64,000 nt of DNA from contig OW804094.1 of the NCBI GenBank assembly GCA_942159475.1, forward strand, positions 19,821,067-19,885,066. The letters run 5' to 3'. The stretch comes from Sthenelais limicola. Its lineage: Eukaryota; Annelida; Polychaeta; Phyllodocida; Sigalionidae. The position numbers and the translations under genes are program-made. Below the pieces are notes generated by a model. The model was not told where the DNA came from, ran no database searches, and was given only the letters and a program-made list of their open reading frames with translations. This document shows positions 59,620 through 64,000 of the stretch, in pieces (positions within the stretch are counted from its first letter, which is position 1; every line of letters begins with the position of its first letter).

Positions 59620-62283
59620 TGGTCAAATCCGGAAATTTTGTAACATTTTTTTTTCAAAAATATTTTCTTTGATCATTTTCATCTTTTGTCCATATAATGT
59701 CGATAATATATAGATTAATCCCTGAAAATATCATTTCTTATTTTTCTATATTAAGAGGAGGGTTGATGGTTGAAACACAAAGTGAATTTCATACTTTTAT
59801 ACTACGAATCCATTGATTTATGCTGCTTTTATGCTTTTCTTTACCCTCTATGAATTGATCCTGGTTATTTATTGATTAGTCCCAGTAAAAGGAATGTTTT
59901 GGTGGCCTGAAAAACAGGTGAGAAAGTTAATGAACTTCATTCTTTCATATTTTTTCATCTCATGACATTTTTAATCAGGAGCTCCTGGAACCAGTCGAAA
60001 TTGACATTAGGTTGTGGCAAACCCAATAAATAATAGGACAAAGGAGTTAGATAATAAAGATTTCATGCTAGTCCAACCTGAGAGTTGTATCTATGGTATC
60101 ATAAACTTTTCATGGTGCTGAGATCATCAATAAATTCACTATGAGAGACCAAAGAAATGGATTCGTAGTATAAATTTAAAGCAATGAATCTCTAATTTTG
60201 AAATATATGAAATGTTGTATCGTACCTGATTCCAATATCAATCTAGTATAATTCCTGAAACTGTGTGTAGAGGAAGCTGTCAGCATCTGTAAAACATTTC
60301 TAAAAAAAAATTGATGTTAAACAATATTATTTCCTATGTAATTACATGGATTTGTAGTATAAATATTCTCATAGTGGATTTGTAGTATAAAATTAATTAT
60401 TGAAATTGAATGGCTTGATTTTCATCCTGTATGTAAGTTCTAAAATTATTTTAATCTTCATCCTTGGTGACCAGGGATATTGTAGCATGGTTTCAGGTAT
60501 TTTTTATCCATCTATGCGAAAGCAATTTATTTTTCTGGAATGAATCTCTAATTTTGAAATATATATATGAAATGTTGTATCGTTCCTGATTCCAATATCA
60601 ATCTAGTATAATTCCTGAAACTGTGTGTAGAGGAAGCTGTCAGCATCAGTAAAACATTTCTAAAAAAAAATTGATGTTAAACAATATTATTTCCTATGTA
60701 ATTACGTGGATTCGTAGTATAAATATTCTCATGATGGATTCGTAGTATAAAATTAATTATTGAAATTGAATGGCTTGATTTTCATCCTGTATGTAAGTTC
60801 TAAAATTATTTTAATCTTCATCCTTGGTGACCAGGGATATTGTAGCATGGTTTCAGGTATTTTTTATCCATCTATGCGAAAGCAATTTATTTTTCTGGAA
60901 TGAATCTCTAATTTTGAAATATATGAAATGTTGTATCGTTCCTGATTCCAATGTCAATCAAGTATAACTCCTGAAACTGTGTGTAGAGGAAGCTGTCAGC
61001 ATCTGTAAAACATTTCTAAAAAAAAATTGATGTTAAACAATATTATTTCCTATGTAATTAAGTGGATTCGTAGTATAAATATTCTCATAGTGGATTCGTA
61101 GTATAAAAGTAATTATTGAAATTGAATGGCTTGATTTTCATCTAATGTGTACGTTCTAAAATTATTTTAATCTTCATCCTTAGTGACCAGGGATATTGTA
61201 GCATGGTTTCAGGTATTTTTTATCATATTGTCCTAGAAGCATTTCTCTTCCCACAGCAAGCATTTAAATCCGACAGACATAATGGTAGTTATAATAATAA
61301 TAGAAATAAAAAAGCATAATTATATGATACGTCCACTGGCATCCAATCGACTAAATTACCTCTAGCAACATTCATTTCCTTCAAAATGATGGTAAATATG
61401 CCAAGAATTTGAGTGAAAAACGCTTAAACTATAAATTACATTTATACTACGAATCCATTTATACTACAAATCCACCTATGTTAACCATCAATACCAAAAG
61501 AACCAGTTACAAATAAGCGGTGAACAGCTCCTATTATTGCTCAGGCCGTATGGCCAATGGATTCATTGTGAAAATTTGACTTAAATATGGCTAAAACGTA
61601 AATTATGGCTGAATTGATCGTCCTGATCTTTAATATTTCTGACTTTATAAGACAATCTATCAAGAAAAACAGTAGAAATAAGACTTACATTGGTTTCAAT
61701 GGCACAAAGCTTGAATGGTCATTGACACTGGATAAGTCAGCTAAGCAGTAAAATGGTAGGTGGTGGCACTGTTCATCAAACTAACACTAGATGACATTGT
61801 GGATTTGTAGTATAAATATTTGGCATTTGGCTTTTTTCAGACTGGCTCCCACCACACCAAATGCATAAACACTAAATCTTTATAACTTTGCCCATAGAAT
61901 CACAAGAATCTAATAATGATAATTTGAAAAGCTGGATTCTTATTCTTTTTTATTTCTTTAGATATCTCATTTAGAAGTGGATTCGTAGTATAAAAGCTTT
62001 TTTGGTCCATTTTTAGACATTTTTTGTCTTTCCCTGCTCAGTCCTAAGATATTATAGCCAGGTTACAAATCTTATGCCACACTTATTCTGACATGTGATG
62101 GGTATCTCAGAGATATATTAATTAAATTATAATTAAAATAATTTTACTGATTCTTGTGCCATGAAAATGGATTCGTAGTATAAAACTTATTTATATCATG
62201 AATCAGGGGCTATAATTGATAACTAAAGACATGGACTACAGTGATAAAATTTTCCAACATCATATAATACATATTTTCGTACA
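59620..62283. mobile_element. Element E: member of the A-D family, right end not identified
   Basis: The left end TGGTCAAATCCGGAAATTTT GTAACATTT matches the element A end at most positions and is preceded by TA. Inside, GGATTCGTAGTATAAA or its inverse occurs about 13 times (for example 59797-59812 inverted, 60159-60174, 60347, 60375, 60706, 60736, 61061, 61090, two inverted near 61445-61478, 61801, 61979, 62169). No ORF of note. Its right terminus is not recognisable before element C starts, so C may be inserted in it or E may be truncated. Confidence 0.55.
60185..61225. repeat. Three tandem units of about 358 bp in element E
   Basis: TGAATCTCTAATTTTGAAAT starts units at 60185, 60541 and 60901; the third is incomplete. 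Each unit carries two copies of the GGATTCGTAGTATAAA motif about 28 bases apart. Confidence 0.9.
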
Positions 62284-64000
62284 TGGCCAATTCCACCAAT
62301 TTGACAACATTTGGCCCCCAACCGTGGAAAGGGATAAAATGGGCTTAAATCAAATTAAAGGTATATGCGGGTGTTCAATGGAAAAAAAATTGGTCGGTGA
62401 CTTTTTTATGAAACGTTCAGGGATCATTCCTGACTACATAAGAAAGCAAGAAATGAAAAAAAAAGTACATGTCAACGACTTATTTTTTTTTCTACAGCCC
62501 CATGAAAATAACAGTGCTTTAGCATTGAAGTCTATGGGAAAATGTTGTTTTTTTCACATTTCAATATATAAAAAAATAATGATCGGTGACTTTACATCAA
62601 AACTTTCTATACATATATTTGGTATATTATGCTACAGATTTACCAAAGAAAAACAGTATGTTGACGAGGTTAAAAAAAAGTTGTGGTCATTTGAAGATGA
62701 CCACATCACCCAAATTTAGTAATCAAACAGCATAATCAATAAAAATGAATCCTGAAAAACATGACTCCAAACTGCTTTAATAAAAATAAACCCTGTTGAT
62801 ATTGAAAATGGAGCACAAATACATCTCAACTTATGATGATAATAAACTACTTCAAAGAAAAATAGGAGCCGCTAGGTGGCGTGTGTGATGACACCCGCAT
62901 ATATCTTTAATTACCATTAATTTGATTATTTTTTTTGATTGGATGGTTCTACCAACCTGTGGAACCACATTTTTTTCATTTTTAGCCAATTTTTTTCATT
63001 TTTTTTATTTCAAAATCCCATTTTGGGGGCAAAAATCGTTTTTTTGAACTGTCATTACATGGTGGAATTGCTAAATTTCTAAATAATCATCAAAAGCCAA
63101 CATTTTTCATTATATGTTGTGATAGTAGGTTACTTGTACATGATTTGTGTCAAAAAATTTAGCAAAAAAATGATTTTCAGGGTGAAAGCCATAAAAAACA
63201 GATTTTTTTTGGAATGGGTACCCCTGGTGTCCACTAACGAACATTTATTTGCCTAAGGTGGAATAATTTTTTTCAAAATAATGAAAATTATCCAATTATA
63301 ACAAATAATGATAAAATGCATTGGATTTGATATGTAATGAACATTAAATGTATTGGTTAAAGTTTTTCTTGAAACATAGCAGAGAAAATGCATAGTGCCA
63401 AGAACCTATAGGAACTGGAGATAGTGTCCACTAACGAACACCCTATTTAAGGCTTTTTATGGTTTTATAAGGCAGTATTTTAAGAATGAACTTTAAATTT
63501 GACATTTATTATTGATTTAGTATAATATCAGTTTATATAGATCAATAGTTAATATTTCTGCCTAATTTTCATATGATTTATACAGCAATATGGCCCATTG
63601 TCCACTAACGAACATATGTGTCCACTAACGAACATATGTGTCCACTAACGAACATATGAGTCTATTAACATCACTTTGTGAGTCAGAAATGAACTAGATT
63701 CTGTGGCCATTATTACTAATCGATTTCATTATGAATAATAAACAGATTTCATTCAAAATTATGATTTCAGACCTTATTAATATGTTAAAAAATGACTCTC
63801 TAATTGTAAGAAAGTGTATCAATGAAGCCTCCATTCAAGCCAGGAATAATGGATATAATATAGGCGGGGTCATTAAACTTGTCGCTGCCATTATGATTAC
63901 CATTACTGAATGGTTATTTGGCTCTAACTTTTCTTCTAGTAAGAATATTTTCACAAACTAAAAAGTGTTATTACCCTTATGTCGAGACCTATAAAGTACA
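62284..64000. mobile_element. Element C: relative of element A, runs off the right edge
   Basis: It begins TGGCCAATTCCACCAATTTG and follows element A closely for the first 75 bases, then again from 62911 to about 63210 after a nested insertion, and near 63340-63580 and 63876-64000. At the places where A has GCCGTCACG words, C has TGTCCACTAACGAACA: 63228-63243, 63425-63440 and three copies at 63598-63655. The right end is outside the window. Confidence 0.75.
62359..62906. mobile_element. 548-bp TTAA-flanked MITE nested in element C
   Basis: Ends AGGTATATGCGGGTGT and ACACCCGCATATATCT are inverted repeats with one mismatch, flanked by TTAA at 62355-62358 and 62907-62910. Element A shows the unoccupied site (CAAATTAATTACC at about 24173-24185). 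The end sequence does not start with CCC, so it may not be classical piggyBac. Confidence 0.88.

Noticed and set aside
62216..62719. 167-codon ORF
   Set aside because: It crosses the boundary of element C and the nested TTAA element, is low in complexity, and shows no domain. Probably chance.

Overview
The window is animal nuclear DNA: AT-rich, intron-bearing and dense in repeats, and probably from a marine invertebrate. I cannot name the species. The intron-containing secreted-protein genes, the Ty3/gypsy and CR1/L2-like retroelements, the TA- and TTAA-flanked miniature transposons and the tRNA-headed SINE-like repeats all fit that reading. I see no bacterial operon, CRISPR array, rRNA gene or convincing intact tRNA gene.

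Layout. Positions 1-7784 hold the 3' part of a damaged Ty3/gypsy-type LTR element: pol with two frame breaks, a zinc-finger/coiled-coil ORF downstream of pol with one in-frame stop, and the 3' LTR. From 10959 to 12656 lies the first member (gene 0) of a secreted-protein gene family. Positions 13-20 kb are repeat debris, with a foldback element, an antisense LTR fragment, a lone signal-peptide exon and a broken minus-strand coding remnant. Positions 20.7-23.3 kb hold a dead minus-strand LINE. Positions 24.1-27.1 kb hold a 3-kb element with terminal inverted repeats (element A). Gene 1 is at 28.7-30.2 kb. A 12-bp tandem array lies at 30.8-31.3 kb. A 29-bp minisatellite occupies 34.4-36.4 kb on one strand and 36.9-39.2 kb on the other, making a giant inverted array. 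Element B is at 39.2-40.6 kb. Genes 2, 3 and 4 fill 42.1-59.5 kb on a tandem duplication of 7-8 kb. Elements E and C, from 59.6 kb to the end, lie in the last visible intron of gene 4.

The genes. Genes 0-4 encode predicted secreted proteins of about 230 residues: a tiny exon 1, a signal peptide completed in exon 2, and a last exon joined in phase 2. I do not recognise the family. Gene 0 is a distant member and has one extra phase-0 intron. Genes 2 and 3 share a recent duplication whose ends lie inside first introns. Gene 3 is therefore a chimera: exon 1 of the gene-4 type joined to exons 2-3 of the gene-2 type.

The most unusual observation concerns five elements, A (24105-27085), B (39207-40576), C (62284 to end), D (53262-54490) and E (from 59620). 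They share a terminal core, flanking TA in most cases, and in A, B and C blocks of internal sequence. Yet each carries its own short motif of about 10-17 bp, repeated several times inside the element. In A, B and C the different motifs stand at equivalent positions in otherwise alignable sequence. This looks like a transposon family with exchangeable, internally homogenised sequence tags, which I cannot match to a described system. The comparison was made by eye and needs alignment.
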